Shown here piece by piece: positions 8,570-17,410 of a stretch of DNA of 64,000 bases (position 1 is its first letter; each line of letters begins with the position of its first letter). The notes beneath the pieces were generated by a model. The model saw only the letters and a list, made by a program, of their open reading frames with translations, ran no database searches and was not told the DNA's origin. The DNA is from Acidipila rosea (lineage in GTDB: Bacteria; Acidobacteriota; Terriglobia; Terriglobales; Acidobacteriaceae). A program made the position numbers and the translations under genes. The stretch is from NCBI RefSeq assembly GCF_004339725.1, contig NZ_SMGK01000002.1, positions 558,001 to 622,000 on the forward strand, in the 5' to 3' direction.

Positions 8570-9559
8570 TCAATGGACGTTGGCCACTGCAAAACGGTCA
8601 CATCGGAACGCGGCGATATCCACATCGGGCTTTTCGCCACGCAGCAACTGGCCGATAAGATGCGCCGTTGCGGGCGCCAGCAGAATGCCGTTACGGAAAT
8701 GGCCCGCCGCTGCCCAGCACCTATTTGCGAATTCTCCCACGCATTCTCCCAGGATCGGCAGGCCGTCTTCTGACGCGGGCCGCAGCCCGGCCCAGGTCTC
8801 GACAATCTCCGCTGCCGCCATGGCCGGCCATAGCCTCGTTGCGCTCGCCAGCATCCTCTCGATCGCGCTCCGTTCAACCGACTTGTCGAAGCCGCCATGC
8901 TCCACCGTCGCGCCAATCACAACCCGTCCGTCGCCGCGCGGCACCAGGTAGAGCTCCGGCGTGCGGATGACATGGTCGAGCACAACGCCATCGGGCAGGC
9001 GAACCGTCGCCATCTGTCCCTTCACGGGAAAGACCGGGAGCGTACCCAGCGGAGGAAGCCACGCGCCACAGCAGCTGATGAACTTTGCTGCCGAAAAGCT
9101 CCCCCTGGCGGTCTCGGCAACCACGCCGCCTCCGTCCACCGTCACGCGGAGGACTTCGGTCTCCTCGATCAGCTCCACTCCCGCTGCACGCACCGCGGCC
9201 GGAAGAGCGGCGCAGAGGTCGCGGGGATCAAAGCTGTGCTCCTCCAGCCAAAGCTGTTCGCCTTGATGGGTATATTGCAGCGTTTTCGCCGTCCGCAGCG
9301 GCACCCGCAGCCCGGAGAGCTGCTCCACGCGCTGCAGAAATGCCGGGTACCGGCGAATGCTCAACTCTGCGAGCGCCTGCAATGCGGGCGGATTCTCAGG
9401 GTCGGTGGCGGCGAGCATTCCGGCTGCCGCCCAGGATGCCTCCTGCATTGCCTTGCCTCGCTCCAGTACGGCGACGCGCAGGCCGTGACCGGCCAGCTCC
9501 AGCGCCGCTGAAAGCCCAATAATTCCCCCACCTGCGATCAATACTTCCGTATCAGCCAC
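8570..9559 (-). CDS. thiO: FAD-dependent glycine oxidase-like enzyme (ThiO type)
   Basis: A DAO-family flavoenzyme of 329 residues. The dinucleotide-binding motif is at the N-terminus (VLIAGGGIIGLSAALELAGHG), followed by the arginine-containing ERGKAMQEASWAAAGML typical of ThiO. The C-terminal flavin-contacting motif is WAGLRPASEDGLPILG. ThiO oxidises glycine to the imine used to build the thiamine thiazole. No other thiamine gene is next to it, so another D-amino-acid oxidase specificity is possible. The start is GTG at 9559 with no Shine-Dalgarno, but a TACAAT box lies 6 nt upstream. Confidence 0.8.
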   Translation of the reverse strand: MADTEVLIAGGGIIGLSAALELAGHGLRVAVLERGKAMQEASWAAAGMLAATDPENPPALQALAELSIRRYPAFLQRVEQLSGLRVPLRTAKTLQYTHQGEQLWLEEHSFDPRDLCAALPAAVRAAGVELIEETEVLRVTVDGGGVVAETARGSFSAAKFISCCGAWLPPLGTLPVFPVKGQMATVRLPDGVVLDHVIRTPELYLVPRGDGRVVIGATVEHGGFDKSVERSAIERMLASATRLWPAMAAAEIVETWAGLRPASEDGLPILGECVGEFANRCWAAAGHFRNGILLAPATAHLIGQLLRGEKPDVDIAAFRCDRFAVANVH

Positions 9560-9565
9560 ACGTCT

Positions 9566-9571
9566 ATTGTA
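9566..9571 (-). promoter_or_regulatory. TANNNT -10-like box of the ThiO-like gene
   Basis: TACAAT, then AGACGT, then the GTG start. Compare the desulfurase gene: TACAAT, AGAAGT, ATG. The two 15-mers differ at two positions. This predicts a leaderless transcript. Confidence 0.5.
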
Positions 9572-9599
9572 TGGTGGTTGAACACGAAAGGCGCGCGCG

Positions 9600-10433
9600 A
9601 TGAGTGACGAAACGGTAGTCGAGCAGCGAAGCTATTCCGGGCTCTTCCTTTTTCTTCTTGCCATGGCGCTTCTTGGAGCGGTTGCAGCGCTTCTGTGGAG
9701 CTACACCCTGTCTTCGCGGCTTTCGCAGACAGAGGCGCACCTGCTCACCGCCGAGCAGCAGAACGACAAGCTCGCTGCTGAGCTCGACAAGACGAACGCG
9801 CGCCTCAAGGTCAACCAGGAAGAGCTGGGCCACTCCCTCGGACTGACGCAGAAACAGCTGGAGGCGCGGGCACAGGACCTGTTGCGCCGCCAGCAGGCAG
9901 ATGCGCAGCGCTTTGAAGCCGCCCAGGTCAATACGCAGAAGCAGATCGGCGCGGTCTCAAGCGACGTTTCCAGCGTCAAGACAGACGTTGGCGGCGTGAA
10001 ATCGGATGTGGCGCAAACCAAAACCGAGCTGCAGTCCGCTGTAAGCCAGCTACAGAGCATGAAGGGTGACCTAGGCGTCCAGAGTGGGCTTATCGCCACC
10101 AACCACAGCGAACTGGAAACACTGAAGCATCGTGGCGACCGCAACTATTACGAATTCACCCTGCACAAGGGCAAACGGCCGACCACGGTCTCGACCGTAG
10201 GACTCGAGTTGCGCAAGGCGGACACCAAGAGGAATCGCTATACCCTCAACGTCTACGCCGACGACAAGAAAATCGAGAAGAAGGATCGCAACATCAATGA
10301 GCCGGTGCAGTTCTACACCGGTAAAGACAATCTTCTCTATGAACTGGTCGTGAACAGCATCTCGAAGAACGAGGTGCAGGGTTACATCTCAACCCCGAAG
10401 AATGCTCCGCAGCCGGTGACGGTGACCAAATAA
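9600..10433 (+). CDS. Membrane-anchored coiled-coil protein of unknown function
   Basis: I do not recognise a named family. The 277-residue protein has one membrane segment near the N-terminus (about residues 14-36), then a long coiled coil (about 40-175). Inside it are clean heptads beginning with D-V (DVSSVKT, DVGGVKS, DVAQTKT). A globular, lysine-rich C-terminal domain of about 100 residues starts at RGDRNYYEFTLHKGKR. The topology suggests a short cytoplasmic end and a periplasmic rod carrying a small beta-rich domain. It is divergent from the ThiO-like gene and has its own terminator. Confidence 0.75.
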   Translation: MSDETVVEQRSYSGLFLFLLAMALLGAVAALLWSYTLSSRLSQTEAHLLTAEQQNDKLAAELDKTNARLKVNQEELGHSLGLTQKQLEARAQDLLRRQQADAQRFEAAQVNTQKQIGAVSSDVSSVKTDVGGVKSDVAQTKTELQSAVSQLQSMKGDLGVQSGLIATNHSELETLKHRGDRNYYEFTLHKGKRPTTVSTVGLELRKADTKRNRYTLNVYADDKKIEKKDRNINEPVQFYTGKDNLLYELVVNSISKNEVQGYISTPKNAPQPVTVTK

Positions 10434-10437
10434 AAAG

Positions 10438-10480
10438 CCTCACCCCGCGGCTGAGTTCAGCGCGCGAGGTGAGGTTGTTA
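10438..10480. terminator. Probable terminator between convergent genes
   Basis: CCTCACC (10438-10444) pairs with GGTGAGG (10468-10474), and the inner CCGCG/CGCG bases can extend the stem with mismatches. TTGTT follows on the plus side and AAAAAG precedes it. It separates the coiled-coil gene from the convergent membrane-anchored protein gene. Confidence 0.6.
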
Positions 10481-10483
10481 CTG

Positions 10484-11032
10484 TCAGCGCTTCGCCTCTA
10501 AGACCAGGTCTTTCTGGTGAATGAACGATACATTCACCACGAATCCCTGACGGGCATCCCAGTCGGCGGGGGTGATGGGGTAGTGAAAGAGCATAAGTCC
10601 CTCGACTGTCTGCCCCGGGGAGATCGTGATATCGCGCGGCACCGGCTGCGCCCGAAACGACGCAAGCTGCGGATAGGCCACGAACACCTTTTCAAAATCC
10701 TGCTGGCCGGCATTCAGGCTGCGCTGCTGCTCTCCATTCCGCATCGTCAGGGTACCTGCCATATCACTCAGGAAGAGCGGAATTTTTCCCTGGTTGTGAA
10801 TTTTCACCTTGGTGAAAACGAAGAGCTGGTCATAGGTTTCAAGACCGCCCTGCACTCCCTGCGCGCCCTCGCCGACCCGCATCTGGCTGTGGATAGGCGA
10901 TACCTGCACGCTTTCGATCTGCCCGACAGCGGCAGGCGGCTTCTGGTTGATGTAGACATAGCCGCCGATGACGGCAGACATTACGGCGACCGCTGCGAGC
11001 ACGATCAACACAGCGCGTGTTACAGAATTCAT
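10484..11032 (-). CDS. Membrane-anchored protein of unknown function
   Basis: A 182-residue protein with one N-terminal membrane segment (about residues 7-28) and an exported domain rich in beta-strand-like sequence (YDQLFVFTKVKIHNQGKIP; FLSDMAGTLTMRNG). No family is recognised with confidence. It follows polX on the same strand after 26 nt and is probably co-transcribed, but nothing in its sequence points to DNA metabolism. Confidence 0.7.
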   Translation of the reverse strand: MNSVTRAVLIVLAAVAVMSAVIGGYVYINQKPPAAVGQIESVQVSPIHSQMRVGEGAQGVQGGLETYDQLFVFTKVKIHNQGKIPLFLSDMAGTLTMRNGEQQRSLNAGQQDFEKVFVAYPQLASFRAQPVPRDITISPGQTVEGLMLFHYPITPADWDARQGFVVNVSFIHQKDLVLEAKR

Positions 11033-11058
11033 CCTTACCTGCTTTCAAGGACCTGCAT

Positions 11059-12801
11059 TCAAGGTTTTGGACGCAGCGCGGCGAGAAACCCCTCCGCCGG
11101 GCGCGTGTTCAGAACATCGTTTTTCGTGAGCCACGCCCGGCGCAGCTGCCGGACGCCGTAGCGCATCTTCTCCATGTGGCTCGTATGATGCGAATCCGTA
11201 TTGATCACGATCCTGCAGCCAAGCTCTTTCGCCAGGCGCAGATCGCGGTCGCACAGGTCGAGACGGTCAGGATAGGCGTTATGCTCCATGGCCACGCCCA
11301 GTTCCGCCGCGCGCCGCATGACAGCCGCGATATCGACCTGGAAGGCCTCCCGCCGCAGCAGCAGCCTTCCCGTCGGATGTCCGAGAATCCTCACATGGGG
11401 ATTCTCCAGGGCGCGCAGCACGCGCTCGGTCATCTGCTCCATCGGCTGATTGAAGAGCGAGTGGACGCTGGCAATCACCACATCCATCTGCGCCAGCACC
11501 TCGTCTGAAAGATCGAGCGCGCCGTCGCCGAGAATATCAACCTCGATCCCAGGAAAGACGCGGAGGCGGCCACCCATCTCGGCATCGACTTCGCGAATCC
11601 GCCGGATGTGTTCGAGCGCACGCGCATCGTCGAGGCCGTTGGTCATGGCCAAATTCTTCGAGTGGTCGGTGATCGCTATGTATTCGTAGCCGCGCGCCAA
11701 TGCCGCATCGGCCATCTCCCGGATCGTATTCCGCCCATCGGTGGCATCGGTGTGCATGTGCACATCGCCGCGAATGTCTTTGAGCTCAATCAGCGTGGGC
11801 AGGCGATGCTCGGCGGCAGCCTCGATCTCGCCATTGTTCTCGCGCAGCTCCGGAGGAATCCAATCCAGGCCCAGGGCCGCGTAAATTTCCTCCTCGGTCG
11901 CCGCCGCAACCGTCGAGCCGTCATCCACTCGCGCCAGCGCATATTCGCTGAGGGTGTACCCATGCTTCAGGGCGCGCTGCCGGATGCTGACGTTGTGCAT
12001 CTTGGACCCGGTAAAGTACTGGAGCGCCGCACCATAGGAGGCCTCAGGGAGCAGCCGCACATCTACCTGCAGACCATTGCGCAGCCGGAAGCTGACCTTG
12101 TTCTGCCCCTTCGCCAGCAGGTCGCTGATGGGCGGATACGCTGCCGTATACTCCACCGCTGCGGCTACGCAGTCCTCCGCGCAGGCCGGCCCTGTGGCCA
12201 GAATGTCCACATCGCCCGCGGTCTCACGCCCCCGCCGCAGGGAGCCGGCCGGGGTGAGGCGGTCGATGCCGGGAAAAGCCCGCAAATATGCCATTACTTT
12301 TTCGGCCGCCGTCTCCGCCTCGTCGATCAGGAAGCGGCCGCTGTTCCTGCGGTAATCCTCGATTCCCTTCTTCAGCTTGTCGATCTGCTTCTGCCCGAAG
12401 CGCGGCAGCGTGTTGAGCCGGCCCTGGTCGATCGCCGCGGCCAGCTCATCCACCGAGGCGATGCCGAGCGCGTCCCAGAAGAGGGCGACCGACTTCGGCC
12501 CCATGCCGGGCAGCTTCAGCAGCTCCAGCATCGACGGGCGAAACTTTACCAGCAGCTCTTCGCGCAGCGGCAGCGTTCCGGCTCGTTCCATCTCCTGGAT
12601 ATTTGCAGCCATCCCCTTGCCGATGCCGGGAATCGCCAGCAGCTTCTTCGGGTCGTCGGCGATGGTGGAGAGCTGGATGGTGCTCGACTCGACCGCCTCC
12701 GCGGCGCGGCGGTAGGAGCGGATGCGAAAGGGATCGCCGGAGCTGATCTCCAGCAGGTCGGCTGTCTCCGAGAGCAGCTGCGCAATGGTGCGATTGTCCA
12801 T
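11059..12801 (-). CDS. polX: Family X DNA polymerase with PHP domain (PolX)
   Basis: Gap-filling repair polymerase with 3'-5' exonuclease and AP-endonuclease potential. The 580-residue protein starts with the helix-hairpin-helix 8-kDa region (IPGIGKGMAANI; LPGMGPKSVALF). It continues with the nucleotidyltransferase motif GSLRRGRETAGDVDIL (about residues 180-195). The C-terminal PHP domain begins at GDVHMHTDATDG and includes AITDHS, HPTGRLL and NTDSHH, the metal-binding residues. I start it at ATG 12801 rather than seven codons upstream because a TATCCT box lies 7 nt before it; there is no Shine-Dalgarno. A cold-shock gene and its terminator lie just upstream. Confidence 0.94.
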   Translation of the reverse strand: MDNRTIAQLLSETADLLEISSGDPFRIRSYRRAAEAVESSTIQLSTIADDPKKLLAIPGIGKGMAANIQEMERAGTLPLREELLVKFRPSMLELLKLPGMGPKSVALFWDALGIASVDELAAAIDQGRLNTLPRFGQKQIDKLKKGIEDYRRNSGRFLIDEAETAAEKVMAYLRAFPGIDRLTPAGSLRRGRETAGDVDILATGPACAEDCVAAAVEYTAAYPPISDLLAKGQNKVSFRLRNGLQVDVRLLPEASYGAALQYFTGSKMHNVSIRQRALKHGYTLSEYALARVDDGSTVAAATEEEIYAALGLDWIPPELRENNGEIEAAAEHRLPTLIELKDIRGDVHMHTDATDGRNTIREMADAALARGYEYIAITDHSKNLAMTNGLDDARALEHIRRIREVDAEMGGRLRVFPGIEVDILGDGALDLSDEVLAQMDVVIASVHSLFNQPMEQMTERVLRALENPHVRILGHPTGRLLLRREAFQVDIAAVMRRAAELGVAMEHNAYPDRLDLCDRDLRLAKELGCRIVINTDSHHTSHMEKMRYGVRQLRRAWLTKNDVLNTRPAEGFLAALRPKP

Positions 12802-12808
12802 TGCACTC

Positions 12809-12814
12809 AGGATA
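12809..12814 (-). promoter_or_regulatory. TANNNT -10-like box of polX
   Basis: TATCCT on the minus strand ends 7 nt before ATG 12801. It lies just downstream of the cspA terminator hairpin, so polX may have its own near-leaderless transcript. Confidence 0.4.
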
Positions 12815-12820
12815 AAGCAC

Positions 12821-12853
12821 AAACCCAGCTGCCACCGTGGGCCAGCTGGGTTT
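12821..12853 (-). terminator. Terminator of the cold-shock gene
   Basis: AAACCCAGCT (12821-12830) pairs perfectly with AGCTGGGTTT (12844-12853), a 10-bp stem with a 13-nt loop. In minus-strand direction it is followed by TTTGTGCTTT. It sits between the cold-shock gene and polX, 20 nt before the polX start. Confidence 0.75.
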
Positions 12854-12932
12854 ATGGATCGCTAAGCAGGGGTGCGATCCTGCGCATCGACGAAGACCAC
12901 AAAATAAAAATTTCGAACTTAACCGAGGATAC

Positions 12933-13151
12933 CTAAGCGATCTCTCGCAGACGCGTCACCTGGTCCGCCTGGGGGCCTTTCTGCCCCTGAATGATGTCGA
13001 ACTCAACTTCGTCGCCTTCCTTCAGGCTTTTGTATCCGTCGATCTGAATAGCGCTGTAATGCACGAAAACGTCGGGGCCGTCATCGCGTCCGATAAAGCC
13101 ATATCCCTTCGCGTTGTTGAACCACTTCACCTTACCGCTATATTGAGCCAC
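12933..13151 (-). CDS. Cold-shock domain protein (CspA family)
   Basis: A 72-residue single-domain nucleic-acid chaperone. RNP1 is [10 protein letters not shown] and RNP2 is VFVHYSAIQ, both intact. The C-terminus [12 protein letters not shown] is typical. The start is the GTG at 13151 ([11 protein letters not shown] follows), because family members begin here; the open frame continues 16 codons upstream into sequence unlike the family. The 132-nt gap upstream is long enough for a regulatory leader of the kind seen in csp genes, but I cannot assign one. Confidence 0.93.
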   Translation of the reverse strand: MAQYSGKVKWFNNAKGYGFIGRDDGPDVFVHYSAIQIDGYKSLKEGDEVEFDIIQGQKGPQADQVTRLREIA

Positions 13152-13283
13152 GAGCCGCAAACCTTTCTCTGAAGCAAAGTACGGTTGGAGAAAGACCAAC
13201 CTGCTTGTCTAGAAAGACGCGATCTGCAGTACTTTGGTTTCCCTGCCCATGCTCAGTGGTGCAAATCAGTGCCGCAGCGCTTT

Positions 13284-13907
13284 TCACACCGTCTTTCTTT
13301 TTTGCTTTCTGTTCTCGTCCAGCATCCGCGCATAAAACAGCACCGACACAATCGTTTTGCCGTCGAGGATCTCGCCCGAGTGAATCATCTCAAGCACATC
13401 GGAAAGACGCATCATCACAATTTCGAGATTCTCGTCCGCCTCCGGCGCTGCCTGACCCGCCGTTAACTCCTCGGCGAGAAAGACCTGCATCCACTCCCCC
13501 AGAAAACCGGGGCTGGCAAAGTAGCGGACCAGCTTGGTCCACTTCCTGGCGCGGAAGCCTGTCTCCTCAAGGAGTTCGCGCTTCGCAGCCGGCAGTCGCT
13601 TTTCGCCCTCCTCCATCTTGCCCGCCGGCACCTCCAGCAGAAACTGCCCGGCGGCGTGGCGATATTGACGCTCCATTACGATCAGAGGGTCCCTGCTGCC
13701 CGTCTTGGCATCCACGGCGAGGATCACGACCGAGCCGTTGTGGCGAATCACTTCGCGCAGATGTGCATCCTCCGCGCCGGGCTCGCGCACCTGATCCTTG
13801 AAGACCTTGAAAAGCTTTCCGTTATAGGCGAGCTTCGAGGAGAGTACCTCGGCCTTCCCCCGTCTGCGTGTTGTCTTCTTTGCTGGCGCTGCAATCTGCT
13901 TTGGCAT
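13284..13907 (-). CDS. NUDIX hydrolase (ADP-ribose pyrophosphatase-like)
   Basis: A 207-residue protein with a complete Nudix box: G at GKMEEGEKRL, then AAKRELLEETGF (about residues 105-128), giving the GX5EX7REUXEEXGU pattern. The N-terminal strand-rich part (HLREVIRHNGSVVILA) and the VMERQYRH segment resemble ADP-ribose pyrophosphatases that act on ADP-ribose or related nucleotide sugars. A lysine- and arginine-rich extension of about 20 residues precedes the domain. A purine-rich AGAGAGG lies 7 nt before the ATG. It is divergent from the DUF2520 gene across 38 nt. Confidence 0.88.
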   Translation of the reverse strand: MPKQIAAPAKKTTRRRGKAEVLSSKLAYNGKLFKVFKDQVREPGAEDAHLREVIRHNGSVVILAVDAKTGSRDPLIVMERQYRHAAGQFLLEVPAGKMEEGEKRLPAAKRELLEETGFRARKWTKLVRYFASPGFLGEWMQVFLAEELTAGQAAPEADENLEIVMMRLSDVLEMIHSGEILDGKTIVSVLFYARMLDENRKQKRKTV

Positions 13908-13945
13908 TCCTGTCCTCTCTTCGATTTACGTTACCATCCGGTTCA

Positions 13946-14788
13946 ATGAAGAACAGAGACATCTGCATCATCGGCTACGGCAACTGGGGTGCTTCTCTTG
14001 CGCAGGCCCTTGTGAGCGCAGAACTTCCTCTGCGGGAGATCGTCGTCAGGCAGAAACCCCGGAAGCCTCTGACCCAAGACCAGTCGTTGCCATTCGTCCC
14101 GTGGCGGGAGGCGAAGCTCGATGCCGCGATCCTCTGGCTGTGCGTGCCCGATGGCGCAGTCGCGGACACCGCCGCGCGCATCGCCGCGAAGCGAGGGCGC
14201 CTCAAGGGGCAGGTTGTGATTCATTCAAGCGGCGCGCTGACAGCTGCAGCGCTTGAACCGGCGAGAGTTGCCGGCGCCGCAGTCGGGTCCGTCCATCCAG
14301 TCATGACCTTTCCCACCCGCCAGCCGGTTCCGCTCCGCGGAGTACTCTTCGGCATTGAAGCGACGCCCTCGCTGCAGCGACCCCTTGCGACGCTGGTGCG
14401 GCGGCTGGGGGGCAAGCCGTTCGGCATCGAATCCGGCCGGAAGGCCCTCTACCATGCTGCCGGAACACTCTCCTCGCCACTGATCGTCAGTGCCCTCGCC
14501 GCCGCCATGGAGACAGCCGCGCTCGCCGGGGTGGCGCAGCCTGCGGCCTTCGTGCAGGCGCTCGCCCAGGCTACCGTCGCCAACGTATTTGCCCATGGCC
14601 CGGAGAACAGTTTCAGCGGCCCCTTTGCCCGCGGCGATGTGGAGACGATAGAACTGCATCTTCGGGCCCTTGCCGGGCATCCGATGCTTCATGGGCTTTA
14701 TCGTTCGCTGGGCCTCTACGCAACCAAGGCTCTGCCGGTAGCGCGCAGGCACAGCTTGCAGACCGTCCTCAAGCGCATGAGAAACTAG
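13946..14788 (+). CDS. Rossmann-fold protein with DUF2520-type C-terminal domain
   Basis: A 280-residue protein. The N-terminus is a dinucleotide-binding fold (ICIIGYGNWGASLAQAL). The middle HSSGALTAAAL and GSVHPVMTFP match the motifs of the Rossmann-like/DUF2520 family related to pyrroline-5-carboxylate and ketopantoate reductases. The substrate is unknown. The start is ATG 13946; the frame is open further upstream but runs antisense to the NUDIX gene. TACCAT lies 8 nt before the ATG. It precedes bshC by 28 nt, so the two are probably co-transcribed. Confidence 0.8.
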   Translation: MKNRDICIIGYGNWGASLAQALVSAELPLREIVVRQKPRKPLTQDQSLPFVPWREAKLDAAILWLCVPDGAVADTAARIAAKRGRLKGQVVIHSSGALTAAALEPARVAGAAVGSVHPVMTFPTRQPVPLRGVLFGIEATPSLQRPLATLVRRLGGKPFGIESGRKALYHAAGTLSSPLIVSALAAAMETAALAGVAQPAAFVQALAQATVANVFAHGPENSFSGPFARGDVETIELHLRALAGHPMLHGLYRSLGLYATKALPVARRHSLQTVLKRMRN

Positions 14789-14816
14789 TTCATCAAAACA
14801 GGAGCGGAGAACAGTC

Positions 14817-16424
14817 TTGCAGACAGAGTGCTTCCCTAGTTCAATCGTGCCCGGGCAGAACAAGTTATTTACCGCCTACGCCGCCAGCCACGAGCCGCTG
14901 TCTCCGTTTTACTCCGAAACGCCCTGGTCGCAGCAGTGGATGTCGCAGGCCGCAACAACAAGTTCAGCGCAGCGTGAGGCCGTCGCGACCCTGCTTGCAG
15001 AACAGAACCGCAGCTTCGGGGCGTCTGAAAAGGTCCTGTCTAATATCGAACAGCTGCGCTCGGGCGCGGGCGCGGTCGTAACCGGCCAGCAGGTGACGCT
15101 CTTCGGCGGCCCGCTCTACACGCTGCTCAAGGCAGCGACCGCTATCCGTAAGGCAGCGGACGCCACCGCGGCCGGGCATCCGCATGTCCCCATCTTCTGG
15201 CTCGCCAGCGAAGATCACGACCTGGCCGAGGCCGACCATCTTTCTCTCACCTCAAAGCACGAGGTGAGGACCATCCATCTTGAGACAGCCGATGCCGCGC
15301 TCAGACTGCCAGTCGGCGGCCGCCAGTTGGGGCCGCAGATACGCGCCACTCTCGACCAGGCAGCGGAGCTGCTCGGGCCATCCCCAGCGCTTGACCTGCT
15401 CGAACGCTGTTACACCCCTGAGGCGACCTTCAGCCAGGCGTTTGCCCGGTTCATCAGCGCCGTCTTTGCCGACCAGGGACTGATCGTCATCGACGCCTCC
15501 ACCCGCGATTTCCATGCGCTGGGCCAGCCGGTGCTGCGGCACGCCATCGAACACGCCGTGGAGTTGAACGCCGCGCTGCTCGAACGCAATCAGCTGCTGG
15601 CCTCGCGCGGCTTTGACGCGCAGGTAATGGTCAAGCCGCAGGGCTCTTTGCTCTTCCTGCTCGATGAGGAGACAGGCGAACGGCTTTCGTTGAAGCTGCG
15701 CGGCGACAACATCTGGTCCGCAGGCAAAAAGACCTACTCCACCGCGGAGCTGCTCGCCATCCTCGCCGCTGAACCCCATCGGCTGAGCCCCAACGCGCTC
15801 CTGCGCCCGCTCTTTCAGGACTGGCTGCTGCCTACCAGCGCCTATATCGGCGGCCCGGCTGAGATCGCCTACTTCGCGCAATCGGCGGTGCTCTATGAGC
15901 GACTCTCCGGCCGCATCACGCCGGTGCTCCCGCGCCTGAGCGCAACCCTGATCGACGCGCAGAGCGCCGCCGTGATGCAGCGCTATGGGCTCTCGCTGCC
16001 CGATCTCTTCGCCGCGCCACCGGCGGAGCTTGCGCAGCGGATCGGCGCGCGCTCCATGCCAGTTGAGGGCAAGCGCAAGCTGGCCGCGGCAGGCAACGCG
16101 CTCGACGAAGAGCTGCAGTCGCTGACGGCCTGGATGCATGCGCTCGATGAAGGCCTGGGCCGCTCGGCCAACGTCGCCGCGTCCAAGATGCGCTACCAGA
16201 TGAACCGCCTGCGCCGCCTGGCCGCGAACCATCAACTGGAGCGCGACGCCAGCATCCGGCGCCACATCGACGCGCTCTACCGTAGTCTCTACCCCGGTGA
16301 ACACCTGCAGGAGCGCGCTATCGGCGCCGTCTCCTTTCTCGCGCAGTTCGGCGACGGGCTGGCCGGCGTGCTGGTAGAGAATGCAGCGCAGGAGTGCCCC
16401 GGGCACCGCGCCATTTTCCTCTAG
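14817..16424 (+). CDS. bshC: Putative cysteine ligase BshC (bacillithiol synthesis)
   Basis: BshC is the proposed last enzyme of bacillithiol synthesis, joining cysteine to glucosaminyl-malate. The 535-residue length is typical. Recognisable segments are GAGAVVTGQQVTLFGGPLYTLLKA, HVPIFWLASEDHDLAEADH and the C-terminal coiled coil with ERAIGAVSFLAQFGDGL. The start is TTG at 14817, with AGGAGCGG about 11 nt upstream. bshA and bshB are not in the window. An exported DinB-fold protein, from the superfamily that includes bacillithiol transferases, is encoded 8 kb away, but a link is speculative. Confidence 0.92.
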   Translation: MQTECFPSSIVPGQNKLFTAYAASHEPLSPFYSETPWSQQWMSQAATTSSAQREAVATLLAEQNRSFGASEKVLSNIEQLRSGAGAVVTGQQVTLFGGPLYTLLKAATAIRKAADATAAGHPHVPIFWLASEDHDLAEADHLSLTSKHEVRTIHLETADAALRLPVGGRQLGPQIRATLDQAAELLGPSPALDLLERCYTPEATFSQAFARFISAVFADQGLIVIDASTRDFHALGQPVLRHAIEHAVELNAALLERNQLLASRGFDAQVMVKPQGSLLFLLDEETGERLSLKLRGDNIWSAGKKTYSTAELLAILAAEPHRLSPNALLRPLFQDWLLPTSAYIGGPAEIAYFAQSAVLYERLSGRITPVLPRLSATLIDAQSAAVMQRYGLSLPDLFAAPPAELAQRIGARSMPVEGKRKLAAAGNALDEELQSLTAWMHALDEGLGRSANVAASKMRYQMNRLRRLAANHQLERDASIRRHIDALYRSLYPGEHLQERAIGAVSFLAQFGDGLAGVLVENAAQECPGHRAIFL

Positions 16425-16506
16425 GCCGAGCGCCGACCTCCCGTCAGGCCGGATGCTCCTAATCCCTGCATTTTTCGTCATATCGACCTGCAACTGCCCT
16501 GCTTCC

Positions 16507-16536
16507 TTGACGGTCGATCTTCCATATACCAATAAT
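16507..16536 (+). promoter_or_regulatory. Candidate sigma-70 promoter of sdhCAB
   Basis: TTGACG (16507-16512) is followed after 18 nt by AATAAT (16531-16536). Both match the consensus at five of six positions. It lies 75 nt before the sdhC start in the 187-nt gap after bshC. No other feature is seen in that gap. Confidence 0.55.
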
Positions 16537-16611
16537 GGGTGTTGATCATCTCCACACCTTGAACCATTGGCAGCGGCTTATTTTCCGATCGCCTGAAGGA
16601 GCATCTCGCAC

Positions 16612-17391
16612 ATGGCAACAGCCCAACGTCCTGTCGCGCCTACCACACACCGCGGCGTACAACCACTCCGTGCCGGACAGGGCAACTCCTTTCTGCTGCG
16701 CAAGCTTCACTCCCTGAGCGGCATCGTCCCCATCGGCGCTTTTTTGATTGAGCACCTCATTTCCAACTTCGAAGCACTCAAAGGCCCTGCCGCCTATGCC
16801 GCGCAGGTCAAGTTCCTCAACGGGCTGCCTTTTGTTCGAGTTCTGGAGTGGGTTTTCATTTTCATCCCGCTCGCCTATCACGCGCTCTACGGCGTCTACA
16901 TCTGGGCGCGCGGCAAGTCGAACGTCATCTACTACCCGTGGTCCGGCAACTGGATGTACATGATGCAGCGCTGGACGGGACTGATCGCCTTCGCCTACAT
17001 CGTGCAGCATGTCTGGCGGCAGCGCTTCTCCGGCGTCAACCTGCCTGAGCATCCGGGCGCGGCCTTTCACAAGGTGCAGATGGAGCTGTCGCACCCGTGG
17101 ATGCTGGCTGTCTACGCCATTGCCATGATCGCGACCTGCTGGCACTTCTCCTACGGCGTCTGGCTCTTTGCCGCCAAGTGGGGCATCACCCCGGGTGACA
17201 AGGCGCGTCGCCGCTTCGGCTTTGTCTGCGCCGCTCTCGGAGTCCTGCTCACGGTCATCGGTCTTGCCAGTCTCTATGCCTTCGTTGGACCCATGTACAA
17301 AAATGCGCCCGCGGATTTAAGTCCCGCGCAAATCGAACAGGGCAGCATGGCTCCGGCGCCTGCCGGAGCCCAGGTCCCCGCGTCAAACTAA
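16612..17391 (+). CDS. sdhC: Succinate dehydrogenase cytochrome b558 subunit
   Basis: Membrane anchor that binds heme and passes electrons from SdhB to quinone. The 259-residue protein has five hydrophobic segments, as in the B. subtilis di-heme type. Conserved heme-ligand region SLSGIVPIGAFLIEHL is near residue 35, and further histidines occur in AYHALYG, YIVQHVW and CWHFSYG. The start at ATG 16612 is preceded by AAGGAG at a 10-nt distance. It is the first gene of sdhCAB; sdhA starts 19 nt after its stop. The Pro/Ala-rich C-terminus is not conserved in the family. Confidence 0.94.
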   Translation: MATAQRPVAPTTHRGVQPLRAGQGNSFLLRKLHSLSGIVPIGAFLIEHLISNFEALKGPAAYAAQVKFLNGLPFVRVLEWVFIFIPLAYHALYGVYIWARGKSNVIYYPWSGNWMYMMQRWTGLIAFAYIVQHVWRQRFSGVNLPEHPGAAFHKVQMELSHPWMLAVYAIAMIATCWHFSYGVWLFAAKWGITPGDKARRRFGFVCAALGVLLTVIGLASLYAFVGPMYKNAPADLSPAQIEQGSMAPAPAGAQVPASN

Positions 17392-17410
17392 AGGAAGAAA
17401 GAGCAGAAAT

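Noticed and set aside
11608-12936. A 442-codon plus-strand frame
   Set aside because: It is antisense to polX, which has intact polymerase and PHP motifs.
15252-16532. A 426-codon minus-strand frame
   Set aside because: It is antisense to bshC, which shows family motifs throughout.
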